DNA of 64,000 bases, from the NCBI GenBank assembly GCA_029948255.1, contig JALIZF010001617.1, positions 62,001-126,000 on the forward strand, written 5' to 3'. Positions 23,144-36,900 of this stretch are shown in pieces. The notes under the pieces were generated by a model. The model did not search any database. It had not been told where the DNA came from and worked only from the letters and a program-made list of their open reading frames with translations. The stretch's first letter is position 1. Every line of letters starts with the position of its first letter. The stretch is from Telmatactis stephensoni (Eukaryota; Cnidaria; Anthozoa; Actiniaria; Isophelliidae). The translations under genes and the position numbers were made by a program.

Positions 23144-23305
23144 CTCGTATTACCGGGCCTTAAGTTCAGAGTGACAAGAGGATTCTGCATGCCCTTAGTA
23201 ACCAGGCCTGGCAACCAATGAGCTTCACTTTTACGGTAAAGTTAATAATTTCACTGGACGCGTACTAGACTAAAAACATTCATGTATTAATTTGGTTGTA
23301 GGCAA

Positions 23306-24085
23306 ATGTTGTGGCCAACTTGGTTTCTCGCTGTGGAAGCAGTGCTAACAGTAGCAGGAAATGTCATCACCCTGCTGATATTTACAAAAACTCCTCATCT
23401 ACGTGTCCGTAAACACGTCCTCATTGTAAACCTGGCTGTAGCTGATTTGCTAGTGGGACTCATAACAGTACCTATGTATATTTACGTGATAGAAAATCTT
23501 ACTCAAAATACATCGCTTTTCTCACGCGTATATCAATCGCAAGATGCCCTATTTGGTACAGCTTCTGTCTGTGGTTTGGCAGCCTTAGCCATTGAGCGAC
23601 TGTACGCGATATACTTTCCCTTCAAACACCGCACCTTAAGCAAAACTGCGTACACCACCGGGTTAGCAGTGACATGGGTTTTAGCGTTAAATTCTGCCAT
23701 ATGTGTAGTCTTGCAGTCCATATGGAGGGCACACCAGTATATGTATATATGTATACTTGTATTGATAATCGTTTCTTATACCCTTATATGGTTCAAAATC
23801 ACTTGCATGACACAAACGCCTCATCATGCAGTAACTCACAGGAGAGAAAAAAAATTAACCGTCACGCTTATAATCGTTACGATCGTTAGCCTGACTGCAT
23901 GGATTCCATTTCAAGTCATCAGTCTATATGTGCATCTTTGTGTTGAGTGTGTGATCATATCTTATGATGTGGTGAATGTACTGAAAATCCTTCAATATGG
24001 CAATTCCCTTGCTAATCCCATTATTTACGCACTGCGCATGCCTGAAGTTAAAACTGCTATCAAACACACAGTAAGGTGTTGCTGA
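23306..24085 (+). CDS. Rhodopsin-like (class A) GPCR, copy 6
   Basis: Intact 259-residue receptor, one coding exon, with the ATG four bases after the acceptor TTGGTTGTAG (AG at 23300-23301). It has GNVIT, NLAVAD, AIERLY, AVTWVL, AWIP and NPIIY. The segment between TM4 and TM5 is shorter than in copies 1 and 3 and is diverged (SIWRAHQYMYICILV), and the third intracellular loop differs (TPHHAVTHRREKK). A possible N-glycosylation site (NTS) is in ECL1. The ECL3 cysteines are CVEC. It ends after Cys-Cys without a PDZ-type motif. It lies on the opposite strand to the alpha-glucosidase gene, between its exon 4 and the rest of that gene. Confidence 0.92.
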   Translation: MLWPTWFLAVEAVLTVAGNVITLLIFTKTPHLRVRKHVLIVNLAVADLLVGLITVPMYIYVIENLTQNTSLFSRVYQSQDALFGTASVCGLAALAIERLYAIYFPFKHRTLSKTAYTTGLAVTWVLALNSAICVVLQSIWRAHQYMYICILVLIIVSYTLIWFKITCMTQTPHHAVTHRREKKLTVTLIIVTIVSLTAWIPFQVISLYVHLCVECVIISYDVVNVLKILQYGNSLANPIIYALRMPEVKTAIKHTVRCC

Positions 24086-24513
24086 AACCAATCGATCAGC
24101 GAAAAAGTCTGTTACCGAAAAACTGCAGTGTGTCAGGTATTGAACTTAAGATCGTAGATGTTGCATTGCAACTGTAATTGTAATATTGACATTTTAAAAT
24201 TACTTATCGCGATACAATAATAGACAAAACTTGTAGCTTATATATGGTTGAAAAAAACTAAAACAGGATTAAAATATAAACCTTAAACTCCGATTATTTT
24301 TGCTTCTACGATGATTTTATTTGCGAATGTAAGACTCAAAAAATGCGCAATTTGCGCAAAAACGCAAGTCAAAGTAAACACTGCTATTACATATAAAGTA
24401 ATAAGTGTTGCTTATAAACTGAGAGAAAAGCACATAAGCACACACACACACACACAAAATGAACAAGAAGAATAGTACGGAGTATTGGGCTATTGTCACA
24501 CGATTTCAGTTTT

Positions 24514-24850
24514 CAGGGTTCGTGCTAAGATATTAATTTAAAATTCCAGGAGAATTCAAGACCGAAAAACGATTTTTCAAAAGTAGTGTTACCCGAATTT
24601 TTATTCATGGTTTTACTGAAATAATTGGACATCCCCTTCCCTCACTTAAATGTAATGAGAGAAAAAAATGAATTTCTATGTTTCCCATCCCATTCGAGTT
24701 CCTTACGTTGTTGTCCAAAAGTATAAATTCAAGGAGTTTTCAAGGAGTTTGAGCAGAATTTCTAAAACTCAAGGGCTTTTTAAGCGCCCTTGAAAACATA
24801 AGTGAAATTCGAGGAGTTTTCAAGGAGTTTAAGGAGTAGAATGAACCCTG
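24514..24850. mobile_element. hAT-like MITE, CAGGGTTCGT family, copy 2
   Basis: Partner of the copy at 17610-17960 through the B1/B2 duplication; ends CAGGGTTCGTGC and ATGAACCCTG. Confidence 0.7.
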
Positions 24851-24919
24851 GTTTTATCATGATTCGTAGTAAATGAGCAGACTTACTACTGTAAAAAAAA
24901 CAAGTGGTAATTCACTTAC

Positions 24920-27900
24920 CCAAAGCATTGCTGTTAAGTAGAAACACTCCGTTTGCATTCCCATCATTTTCCAGGTTGAGGTAAAATGGATGGACACCAT
25001 ATAGATTTTCCTGGAGACCCTGAAAAAGAGTTTAAAGGTGGACTAGCATCAAAATCGTTCAATATTTAATTTAGCTGGAACTTCATTGAAACTAAGCTGA
25101 AAGACTCCTAAAGAGCCATTCGATAAGTCGCTAGTTTGTTTTCTGAAAATTCTTATGGGAAGTATTAGATTTTTATGAATCTTTGGAGGTGTCAGTGACG
25201 TCATACACTCAACTCAAGCAATCAGCTCCATACATTTCTTTGTAATTTGTAATTGAAATATCTCAACTTAATTATTCTACAATGTAAACGCAAACAAACT
25301 TTTCCAGTTAGTATGAAAGAAATGAAATAGTTTAAGAAACTAAACATAAAGAAATGTATGGAACTGAATGTTTAGGTTGAGTGTATGACGCCACATAAAC
25401 AATTCTGATGTTGGTCCCTTTTAATTTACAAGATACAACCCTGCACTTCAGGTACTATTTCCTTAAGTATAAGCCTTGATGTAATATATTCTATAATTTT
25501 CTTTATTTTCATAATATTCCTAAAAAAACAATGAGCTTTTATCAGGTATTTAGTATTAAATTAATAACAGAAAAATAATTACCATATATGGTAATCATTT
25601 GTCTGTTTTATTAATTTATAAGATAGTAATTATTTTTCTGTGGTACTAATTTAAAAATACCTGATAAAAGCTCATTTGCTATATAGCTGGATGTTAAAAT
25701 ATCGAAGCTGTTACGTAAATAATTCAAAACTCGCGAGAATATGAAAGAATGTGAATGAAAATATGAAAAGTGTGAACTTTGTAAGAAAACCTTTGTAGAC
25801 AAGGCGCAAAACTGAAAAAGTCGATCGCAAAAAGTGCAGAAGGCATTTTGGGGTAGAGGCTGGTAACATAACTATTCTAAACTAATTTTTCATGCTGAAT
25901 CCGTATATGACTGTTACTAAGACGTATTCTGCAATCTTATACGTGTAAATGACGTATTTTGTGAATTGCTACAGTCATTTCATACTAACGGCTTTTTCAT
26001 GGAATTCCAAAAGTTCCCAAACTTAAAAACAATTACCATGGCTGGAAAGAGCATATCAAAATCAGTAAAACTGTGAAGTTTGAAGGATATCAGTTGAAAA
26101 ATCAAGGAGATACGAATTTTCAAAAAACGAAATTTGTTTGTATCTCTTGCATAACTGTAAGTGTTTTCATACAAAATTTCGTATTCTGAAAATTCGTGCC
26201 TCCAAGCCTCCAAGTATTTGATTTTTCGAAAATGCGCCTTGTCTATTGCTGGCTCAATTTCTATGAAAACGGATATTTCGATTTTTGAAACTTCGTATCT
26301 TCGTGAATTTTAAACTTACTTCATTAAAACTTCACGGTTGTACTTATTTTGACGTGCTCTTTCAAGCTATTTAACAATTAGACCTCGAGGCCGAATGGAC
26401 TACGAGTCAATAGCTCGTAGTCCATGAGGCCGAGAGGTCTAATTGTTTTAGTATTCACCAACATATTGGGCCAAAGGTGAATGAGACTAAACAAAACAAA
26501 GAGAGAAAAATGTTTTATTGATATTATTACTCGCGCTTCCTCTCAAGTCGGGCTATCACCAATAGCCCGAGGTTAGGGAGCCAATCAGAATGCAGGATTT
26601 GTAATAGCCCTTATGTTGGTGAATACTAATGGTAATTATTCAGGCTTCTGTCCTGCAAATCGAGCGCTCTGATCTGACTGGCTAAGAGTTTTAAAAGTCG
26701 GCCGATTTATTTTTAGTTCCCGTAATCTACCGGGATTCAAAAACTATCTTCGTTTTACATTGATTTTACATCACATACAAAGAATAAATAATAAAACTTT
26801 TAAAACACTTATACACTTTCTTTATAGCTAGCAATTACTGAAAGAAAAAGAAAAGAAAAAACTAACTTGCATGTGTAATGACACTGAACAAAGTCCAGTC
26901 GGAACGCAATGGTTCATTTTTATCACAAACTCCAAAATGCTACGTTTTGAAAGAAGACAGAATGTCCTCAAAATCACACAAAAAAGTAAGCAAGACGCAT
27001 TGCAGCTGCAGCTTTACAAACATACTTTTGGTTGAGCTGAAATAAAACTTACAGTTTTGAGTAGATAAGGCTATTAGTCACATTTCAAGTAAGTCTTCAG
27101 TATTGCATCTTCCAAAGCAAAATTAAGATTCAATGCCAAGGATACAGATTATCTCTTTTAATTTTGAGGTCCAAAGGATGTACTATCTCAAATTCTTCAA
27201 GTGTCCCTTCATATTTTTCCTCAGTCAAATCGCATCAGTTTTATCTAGCTCAATGCCCATTGCCGTAAAGTGTGGGAGAGGACACCATACAATACAAGTC
27301 CACCACTGCGAGTTGACGAACCGACGAATCGTGTCCAACTCAAAAATGTCATTTTAGCTAAAAAACGTTCACTTTATCATTTCCCATAAGTTTCAAAATT
27401 ATCCAAGAGTCTCATTTGTTGTCCTTAAGTTTGTAGTATACTGTCAGGAATCTTGTTTTCAAAAGCGTTTTTACTATAAGAAAACGACTTTTATCGCTAT
27501 AATGACGTTAATTGTTCACGTTGTTCGACGTTGTAATTTTTTTAACATAAAAAGGCGGGAATCCAAGCCGCGCGCGCGCGCGAAACCGGAAATGCTAGAA
27601 AAGCGGAAAAGGATAAAAATGCCATGTAATAAACTTCTTTTTAACCTCATCCACTTGGTCATTATGGAAAAGTATTAAAACTCGGTCTTTTATGTACGGA
27701 CGACTGTCAAGACCTCCGGTGGTCTGATATTTTCTCGTGCTCTCAGTTAATAAGAAGTAAATGATGACTGATGTTAATAAAGAAATATATGGCGGCAATA
27801 TAAGGAAAATGGTAGGATGCATAGAGATCAGTCTATGCGGAATAGATTGTTGGATCGGATAAATAATAAAATGGATAGATAGGTGAAGGGATGCATGGAA

Positions 27901-30900
27901 ATTAAGGATGGAAAAAGAAATGCCGGCACAGATGGAGAAATGGAAATGCATGGATGAGTGGATGAGTAGGTGAATGAATGAGCTGCAGGGCTGCAATGGG
28001 CGGACAAATAAAATATGGATGAATAAAAGAAGAAGAAGATGGATGGATGAGAAAAAGGAGGAAAAGATGTAATGGAGAAATGGAGAAACAGTGATGAATG
28101 TATAAAAAGGGATGAGAAGGAAAATCGATGGACTGACTGTTAGACAAAAATGAGTGAAAAAATATAAAATAAATTTCAGATGGATAAACAGATTGCATAA
28201 ATGAATAGATGAGAAAATCTAGCTTACCACTGGAGTTGCTACATCTCTTGCAAAAAGTGTTGCCATCCTCCAGCTGACATTAAGTTTCAAAGGATCCACG
28301 TGTTCACCCAGACCATATATGTTAGTTGATGGTAAGCGAGATGAGATCTGTAAAAACTGATCTTCAAATATCATCCCACCAACTGTTGTGTTGAATCTGT
28401 CAATAAATCAAATAATCTAAGTTTAATTTTACTAAAAGTACTCCCAGAATGCTTCACGGCCGTCATCTTCCCCTCTCGTGCCCCAGACTTAAGGTGGCTG
28501 GACCCTATTTCGCCAGTGCGCGGGTAGTCGAATTGAATCGGCTATTAATTGCGTTACAGAATTAAGTTGACCAAACTTTTTACACACACCTACTACAAAT
28601 GGACCAAATTTTATAAGGATGCTAGTTTGGTTGAAATCGGAGCTTTTTTAACATCGAAATTGTTATACACTTGATTTGAAATTTTGCCAATTTTCTCAAA
28701 ATCCTGACCTCGACGAGCAAAACGATTTATGGGACTTTGTAAATCAAATGTTTGTCTATAATGTGAGAGCGTTTCAAGAAATTCTATTAAACCGATTTTG
28801 AGTAAAAACGGAGCAATTATTTTACTTTGAAGAAATTTAAAACCGCGGGTGCTCTACTAAAGTAATTTTATAACCATAATTTCCCAAAGAAAACTAGCAA
28901 TATTTTTGGTTCCAAATAATACCAAGGCATGGTTCTTTATTTTGTGAATATGTCATCGTTTTTGCAGTTTTTGATTGCCGTTGAGACGACTGTACGTAAA
29001 GCACTAAATTGCCGCGTTTAACTCGGAATTTCGACATCCACGTTAATAATACTGGTTCTTGAAAACTAGTAGATGAATTTTTTTTTATTTCTCGATATTG
29101 AATATTCAATCCTTTACCAGTAAGGTGTGTAAATTACAAAGGCATTGAAGTTTTTTAAGACCATTAAATAATTTTTTAAACATTGCCATATGTGCATCTC
29201 TATTCTCCGAGTTGTTGCCGGTGTTTGATTATGCATTCCTGCATGCGTGTCGCTTTGGCGCCTCGTGCAAAAAATGCAAATATACATGGAAAGTCACGCC
29301 AGTGATATCCAGAGTAACGCTGTACGTAGCAGTTCCTTACTACAGTTTCTAGAACTATGGTATTTCCTTGTACAAAAAGAAAACGGAGAAGTGAAATATT
29401 GCTGGAAAACACATTCAAGGCTGAAAAGGCGAAGAAAGGTAGTTCACCAGTCCAGGTAACTTGGAAGACTTCCATGTATTTGCATTTTTTGCACGAGGTG
29501 CCAAAGCGACACGCATGCAGGCATGCATAATCAAACACCGGCAACAACTCGGAGAATAGAGATGCACATATGGCAATGTTTAAAAAATTATTTAATGGTC
29601 TTAAAAAACTTCAATGCCTTTGTAATTTACACACCTTACTGGTAAAGAATTGAATATTCAATATCGAGAAATAAAAAAAAATTCATCTACTAGTTTTCAA
29701 GAACCAGTATTATTAACGTGGATGTCGAAATTCCGAGATAAACGCAGGAATTTAGTGCTTTACGTACAGTCGTCTCAACGGCGATCAAAAATAGCAAATA
29801 CGATGACATATTCACAAAATAAAGAACCATGCCTTGGTATTATTTAGAACCAAAAATATTGCAACTTTTCTTTGGAAAATTATTGTTATAAAATTAATTT
29901 AGTAGAGCACCCGCGGTTTTAAATTTCTTCAAAGTAAAATAATTGCTCCGTTTTTACTCAAAATCGGCTTAATAGAATTTCTTGAAACGCTCTCACATTA
30001 TAGACAAACATTTGATTTACAAAGTCTCATAAATCGTTTTGCTCGTGGAGGTCAGGATTTTGAGAAAATTGGCAAAATTTCAAATCAAGTGTATAACAAT
30101 TTCGATGTTAAAAAAGCTCCGATTTCAACCAAACTAGCATCATTATAAAATTTGGTCCATTTGTAGTAGGTGTGCGTAAAAAGTTTGGTCAACTTAATTC
30201 TGTAACGCAATTAATAGCCGCTTCAATTCGACTACCCGCGCACTGGCGAAATAGGGTCCAGCCACCTTAATCTTTCACTTACATGTTTTCAATCTACTCT
30301 TCCCTGTCTCTTTCATCTACAAGTCTTATTCTTTCAGGTAGTTCGGGACCCTTGCTACTGCGCATCTATCGCACTTTTATTAAAGAACATTCGTTTGTCC
30401 GTGGGAAGTCCGGACAAAAGCGTGTAAGCGATTGAAAGCGAAGAAATTCTACATTTAGCGAAGAAAAATAACATTTTATCGACCAAATTCTGCAATTTTT
30501 TCCAAAAAATATTGTACACTGTGTTAAGTAGGAGCAAAAGCTCGAACCTCAAAATTTAGCAAATATTATCAGCCGAAAAAGCTGGCCGTCAACTGAGAAG
30601 AATGCTAAATGGCTGATCAGTTTTGATATCCTGTTTTCGAAGAGTTTTACCCTTTGTTTTTCTCTAACTCTTTAAATAATACGGTGACTCCCTGATTTTG
30701 TGAATGATTTAAACTCATACTAGTACTTTTATAATCTTTTCAAATAAAGAACAAAAATGTACGTGCACTTCTATCGTTAGGATTTTGAGTAAATGTATTT
30801 TTTCTGTCTGATCCTTCAAAAACGTGTATTCTGGAAGGCTATTTTTCTTTCGCTAATTGTTCGGCAACAACTTAGTTTTAAGTGTGTTTCTGCTTCATAT

Positions 30901-33900
30901 GGTATCATTTTGGTTGTTTTTAGATCTTTTTGGTTGCGCATGCATGTTCCAAAATTTTTATATTTTGAACATATGTCGCAAGGTCATTTGATGAAGTGTC
31001 CACATCTCCCCCTCATATCTCGAGAGTGACCTCGGTGCCCCCCTTTCTTATTTCAGATCACGTCTTATTTCCACCCAAGTACCTCTTTCTTTGGAGGAAT
31101 TTTGAAGACAAGTTTATCGTAAAATCTATGAGTCGCGAGCTACTTAAATGGACTATACCGTACCAATGATCAATCAAGTCCAGGTTTTTATTATATATAC
31201 ACATACTGAGACTGTGTTATGTACAGCGCTGTACATACTGAGACTCACTGAAATGCTATTGAGTAAGTTCGTTCACTGGTGTCAGTCAATCAGAGACTGA
31301 GGCGAACGACGTTTTTTCACCGTGAAAAAACGTCGTTCGCGGTTGTTGTTTTTTTTAATTGGACGAACGATGTTTTTTTCACTGCACTTGATGGGTTATT
31401 CAGTTCCGCTGTCTTGTCTTTGTAGCTTTCAATCTGTCTCCTTTCAGTACTTTTTATCGAAAGATTTTCAGTCTTGGTAATTCAATTTTAATCTTGATTG
31501 AGTAAGAGTTCTAGAAGATATATAATAGACTTATTCACCGCAAAAGTCATCGATGTCACGCAAAAGAAGAGCTTTATAGAAAAAAAATGATTTTCATAAC
31601 TACGCTCTTTGCCGCTGCAAAAGGCGAAGTTTGATTCACGGCCGACAGTTTCGGAGACAATGAATAAAAATTTATTTCAACTGAGCTCTTTTAGACAAAA
31701 GCTTGGAGAAAAACACTGATAAATCAAGTTCAAGATAATTTATTTCAAGTTTTGAGGGACATTTGAAATGCCAGGTATATTTAATGTTAAGTCTAGCTCT
31801 TTAAATCCGGAACTCACATTTTCTCGCATTGTCTTTGCTGCGCTCGTCAGTCTTGTACACAATCGTCTGTTAGTGGGCAAAAAGTCCAAGTTGCAAAGAA
31901 ACTGAGAACAATAATTTTACAATGTAATTCACTTTAGAGCCTGGCAAATAAATACTATTTTGATTTTGATTTGACGCTGTTGGTGATTTGAATTTATCTT
32001 GTAGAGTTTCAGCAGTTCGAAATGAAAATCTTAACCATGGGGGGAAAAACACCATTTTCAAACTGCAACTGAATGACAAAAATCTATAGAAATCTAAGTG
32101 TGTATATAATAAACAGGAAACAACATGGAAAGTGCTTTGCAATTGTACACAGTTTTTATTTACGAGTTCTGAAGTATCAATAAAACGAACGAAGTATTAT
32201 GTATTTACTGATTGTATTTATCACATACTCTACATACTAGCTATACACAGACATTACACGGTGGCGCGAAGATATGAAGTTTATTTCACGAGTGAGCACA
32301 GGGAAAAAAGATAACAAAAATAACATATTCAAACAGGAAGCTTTCTTTTGTTGTAAAATGAATTTATTCGCAAAAATGTTTTGTTTTCCGGCTATACATG
32401 TGCCTGAACACTAGTAATTTTAAAGCTTTTACAGATTTTATACAAACTTTAACCAACCTGAATCAAAACCACCGACATTAAGGATAGCCTCCTTTTACAG
32501 ACATTTTTTGTGCCGATCCTATTCTCCCTTGTGAAAGCTTACTTGCTTCTGCGAAGGACAAACTCAGGGCCCGTTCGAAGGTGAGTTGTCCATAACTCTT
32601 GTTTTGTGTCCCCATGCAGGGAAAAGAAAACGAGAGTTATCCCTGCTATCAGGGACAACTTGCCTTCATGTGAACGGGCCCAAAATCGGCTACATTGTAG
32701 CTAGTTCTTGTAGCTCGTTTAGAGGAATTTTCTCCATCTCCCTCTTTTCCTCTTTTCTTGTAAGGAGTGGATTGAATGTTTTACAAGTCAAATTGAGTTT
32801 TTTGTGTGCTTTTCAGTTTCTTGTTCCTCGCAGAATGATTTTTAACATAAATAGTCTACTGAAAACTTTTACAAACTTCGCCCAACTTTCGAAACTGACT
32901 AGAGTTTGGCAACGAACGCGCCGAAACTAGTGCCAAAAAAAACCCAGGAACTGAAGCCATCGATATCTTCACTAGTGAGGATATGGAAAGTATTTCACTC
33001 GTATCCCGGATGCATGTAGTTTCGTATGAAATTTACGAGTGGCGTATTTCTCAGTAAAACATTCGTGTCTATATATAATAAACTCCGTTACGGCTTTGAA
33101 AATAGACCTTATAAGAAGCGAGAGGTCCTGCGTTCGATTCCCCGTAACCTCACACACTTGTTTAGACTTCTTTTTATTCCGTGTAATCTTTAAATAAGAC
33201 TATTACGCTTAATCCCCCTCTCTACATTAGTGCTCCTTTTTAATTAAGGGGGTTAAGCGATGACTGTTACGCTTCCGGCGTAACAATGGTCCGTACAAAC
33301 ACTTAAGGTGACTCGAAAGAGTTTTTGGGGTCATCAACCAATAACAAATAAACGGCTTAAACATCACTTTCCTCTGTTCGGATCTTAAATATATTATGAT
33401 ACATACTTGCTGAGGGATTGAAGTAGGAGTGTTGAGCGTCTCATGACAATCGGCGTTAAATTTATGCATGTTATGGGGAAATACCGTAAAAAAAGACTTT
33501 TAGTTCATTCTCCAAAACTTTGCTATAGAATCTTTACCAAATTCTGGAAATTTATCTTTGAAGTACAAACTAACTATTCACAGAGCTTCGAGGAATTTTA
33601 TTTCGTGGATTTAGAATTATGGAATCTTAAATTTGGGACATGACTTTTTAAGGCGATTCTAAGTATACGTTTTTCCGCGAAAAAGCGATGTAAAAAATTA
33701 TTATATTGATGTACATCAGTTGATTTTACGCCAGTGGTTGAATTGTTACGTTTCTCATACTCTTCATTTATCTGAAATGTTTGGAGATAATTCCTTAATT
33801 TTTTACGGATCTAGGTTTTACTGGATCGTAACAATGAGAAAGAAACACTGCTGATTAGAATAATTAAACTCTCAAATATTCCAATGTGTTGAAAATAAGT

Positions 33901-36900
33901 GAGCATGAATAAATGAAAAATAAATTTGATAAAATAAAAGTACGAGGGTGAACAATTATTCAAGATTCAAGATCAATCAAAGGATATTTTCCAATTAAGA
34001 GGGGATTATTTTTTTCAAGTTCGAGCAGTGAACGACAAAAACTCCTGAGTTGAAGAATAGCTGTTGTACAAAACTAAAATCATTTCTGTCAGAAAGTTTA
34101 AGTTGTTTGTAAGTAGTTTTGGCCGATGAAAGCTGAATCAAAGTATTAATCCAAAGTGAAAATTTCATTGGATCGAAAATGAGGTTTAGGCCTTCATTTG
34201 CTCATTTGCTGTATGTTTTCCTTTCGCCATTACTGCTCGTCATTGAAAAAAATCTCCTCTTAATAAAAAATTAAAGCCGTTCAGTAGGTGTGCAATTGAC
34301 ACCTTAAATAGACTTCAATGAGTAAAACAAAATGTCTTAGTCCTGAGTAGTTGAAAAGAATATGCCTCTTCTTCAGTCTTCAGACTGATTTGTGCGAAAA
34401 AAAAATTCTAAAAAAAATTAAAGAAAATGAAAAATAAAGAGCAAGTGCTTTATCACTTAGTTAGAAAAGGGTCCGTATATTAAACGTGAGCGTAAAAACA
34501 TGTGTCCTAATTCACAGAGAATAAAAATGCGAACCTCTCCTTTACGAGACCGCCGCGCACGTTTTTTCGCCAATTAGAAGTATTTTCGGTATCGTATTGG
34601 GCCGGACTTTTCAAGCAAGAATCACCGAACTAAAATTCGAGCACGTTCGAATTTGGGACGTTTTGATGTGAAGTATTGCGCTGAAATCGCCGTAAAAATT
34701 GCGAGTAGTGGAACAAAGAGAATTGCGCAGTTCTCTACTAACTGAGTTATCGAGGCAGCTGGAACTGATCATGGGTATTGATCTTATGTTTTGGGAAGTG
34801 GCATTAGAAATGGAACAAGTATCGGGGGTTTCGAGTCCCACTTGATGTCAGGATTTTTTTGATTTGTTTGCGGTTTTGTTTGTTTGTTTGCTTGCTTGCT
34901 TGATTGTTTGTCGCACTTTTCCTTGAATGCATATGCATGATTTTTGGTTGCAACCAAAAGTAGATTTCACTGCTAGCTAGGCTAGACCCAACAGTAATAA
35001 TAGCAATGGACAGATGTTTGCTAGCTAATTTTGATGCACCCTACAACTCGTTCATTTGTCCTAACTACACTCTTTACTTCCGTCTGCGTAAAATAATTCA
35101 CCACTTAATGCTGTCTGCTCAATTGTTTTTAAATAAACCAACTTAATGCAAGTCACGTCGATCAAAAAATTTCTTAAGGAGGCTCACTATAAAGAGTTCG
35201 AGTTCAGAAACGTGTGCTCCGCAAACTCAATAATGTCCACTCAATTGATGTCAGTTGAATTTCTGATGGCGCTCGTAATGGCTGCGCATTTTTGAGTTCA
35301 AACACAACACTAACACTAAATTGAGCTCAAAATTTGAAAGCTTTAGGCTGGCTTTCATGATTTTCTTTGATTTAATGGTAAGTTGCTTATGATATGGTTG
35401 TTGATTCCCGTCTCGTCATACCTTTTAGGGGTCAAAATCAATGATCTGGTACCTTTTAGGGTGTCTTAGACTTTAGTGGACTACCAGAGACATAGCTGGT
35501 ACCTTTTAGTGTCTTGGACGCTTTTTAATGCCAGAATTGGAAAAATTCTGTAGCGAAGCTGCTGTTTTAAAGCTAGAAACAATAATTTCAAGGTTCTATT
35601 AAACGACTGTACTGTACTGATTTTTGTTTTTGTACACAACATAGATCAGGAGAAATAAATTTTACAAAGTACGATATTCCGCACAAACGCTTGAAACCTG
35701 ATTTCTTGCGCTTTTATTTTGAATGCAAATGAGCTGCAATTTAAGAATTCACACCTTTATGAGGGGTGGGTGGGCATTAGTTAGTCTTGGGAGATGAGGT
35801 GGCCGTGTTTATGAAAGCATCACTGCATCGGCTTTAGAAAATTGAAAAAAAGGATGAATTTACGGCCACCTCATCTCTCAAGGCACTCCCCTGACAAAGG
35901 TGTAAATTCTTGAATTGCAGCTCATTTGCATTCAAAACAAAAGCGCAAGAAATCTGGTTTCAAGCGTTCGTGCAGCATATCGTAGTTTGTAAAATTTATT
36001 TCTCCTGGTCTATGTTGTGTACAAAAGCAAAAATCATGACAGTCGTTTTATGGAAACTTGAATACTCACTGCAGAATTTTTCCAATTCTGGCATTAAAGT
36101 GCGTTCAAGATTTTTGACCATTTTCAATGTCTTATAAACATTTTAAGCATTGCTTATACTCTTCAACGGCTTTTTCCGTGGGTGATCGGTTTAGCACTTT
36201 TGTTAGCAGATATCAAGTCACCTTTTCGTTGTCATTTGAGGTTCGTGGTTGTTATTTTCAGAGTACAAGCGGGGTGCCTAAAGATTCATGGCGATTTCAG
36301 AGCACTTTTAGGGTACACTTTTAGCAACCAATCGTCCTCGCATTTCTACTCCGACGATTTTTGTGAAACTCACTCAGCTTGAAGACTGATTAATCTTAGT
36401 TTGATTCCCTGTGTTTCATCCATTTATACCAACAAAATTTTGATTTAGAGTGGGTCGTTTCTAAACAGTGGGGTCAGGTTTTGTTGAAAATACTCCATAA
36501 ATATTTCTCTTCGACAAAATCGCTTAAGGCCAATTTGTAGCTAGATAATTGAAGTAAAAGTTCTTAAAAGACTATTGAAATTGAACGCGATTCTAAAAAG
36601 TTGTGACCAAAAGGTTGTCAAGGCCGAATACCTCCTGAATTTCTAATGAGTCACCTTAAGGCCAATTTACACGATACAATTTTTGCTTACAACTTGTCGC
36701 ATACAACAGCCCTACCATTTGCTTACAATTGTTGTAAGGTTTTAAAACATGTTTTAAAATCCTACAACCTTTTGTTCTTGTCGCACGCAACAGTTATAAG
36801 CAAGATGTAGGGTAATTGTTCCATGCGACCAGTTGTAAGCAAAAATTGTATCGTGTAAATTGGCTATTACAGACATTTGCTATAGATGATCAGTGTAGTT

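Larger units (their letters stand above)
23297..25004. repeat. Segmental duplication, copy B2 (pairs with 16385-18026)
   Basis: The probable source block of the duplication: it contains GPCR 6, its 3' flank, the CAGGGTTCGT MITE and an intact exon 4 of the alpha-glucosidase gene. The partner copy has a truncated exon 4. Confidence 0.88.
30271..33994. other. Alpha-glucosidase intron 2, transposon-rich, no gene seen
   Basis: No coding sequence is convincing. Smaller repeats inside are listed separately (31303-31339, 32567-32681, about 33040-33190). Confidence 0.5.

Noticed and set aside
28894..29847. Two similar 65-71 residue frames starting [10 protein letters not shown]
   Set aside because: They are mirror images in the two arms of the foldback element, not two genes; no domain or codon signal.
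33085..33155. Possible tRNA gene
   Set aside because: Only a B-box-like motif; the same sequence family with a shared tail recurs at 52284, so it is a SINE.
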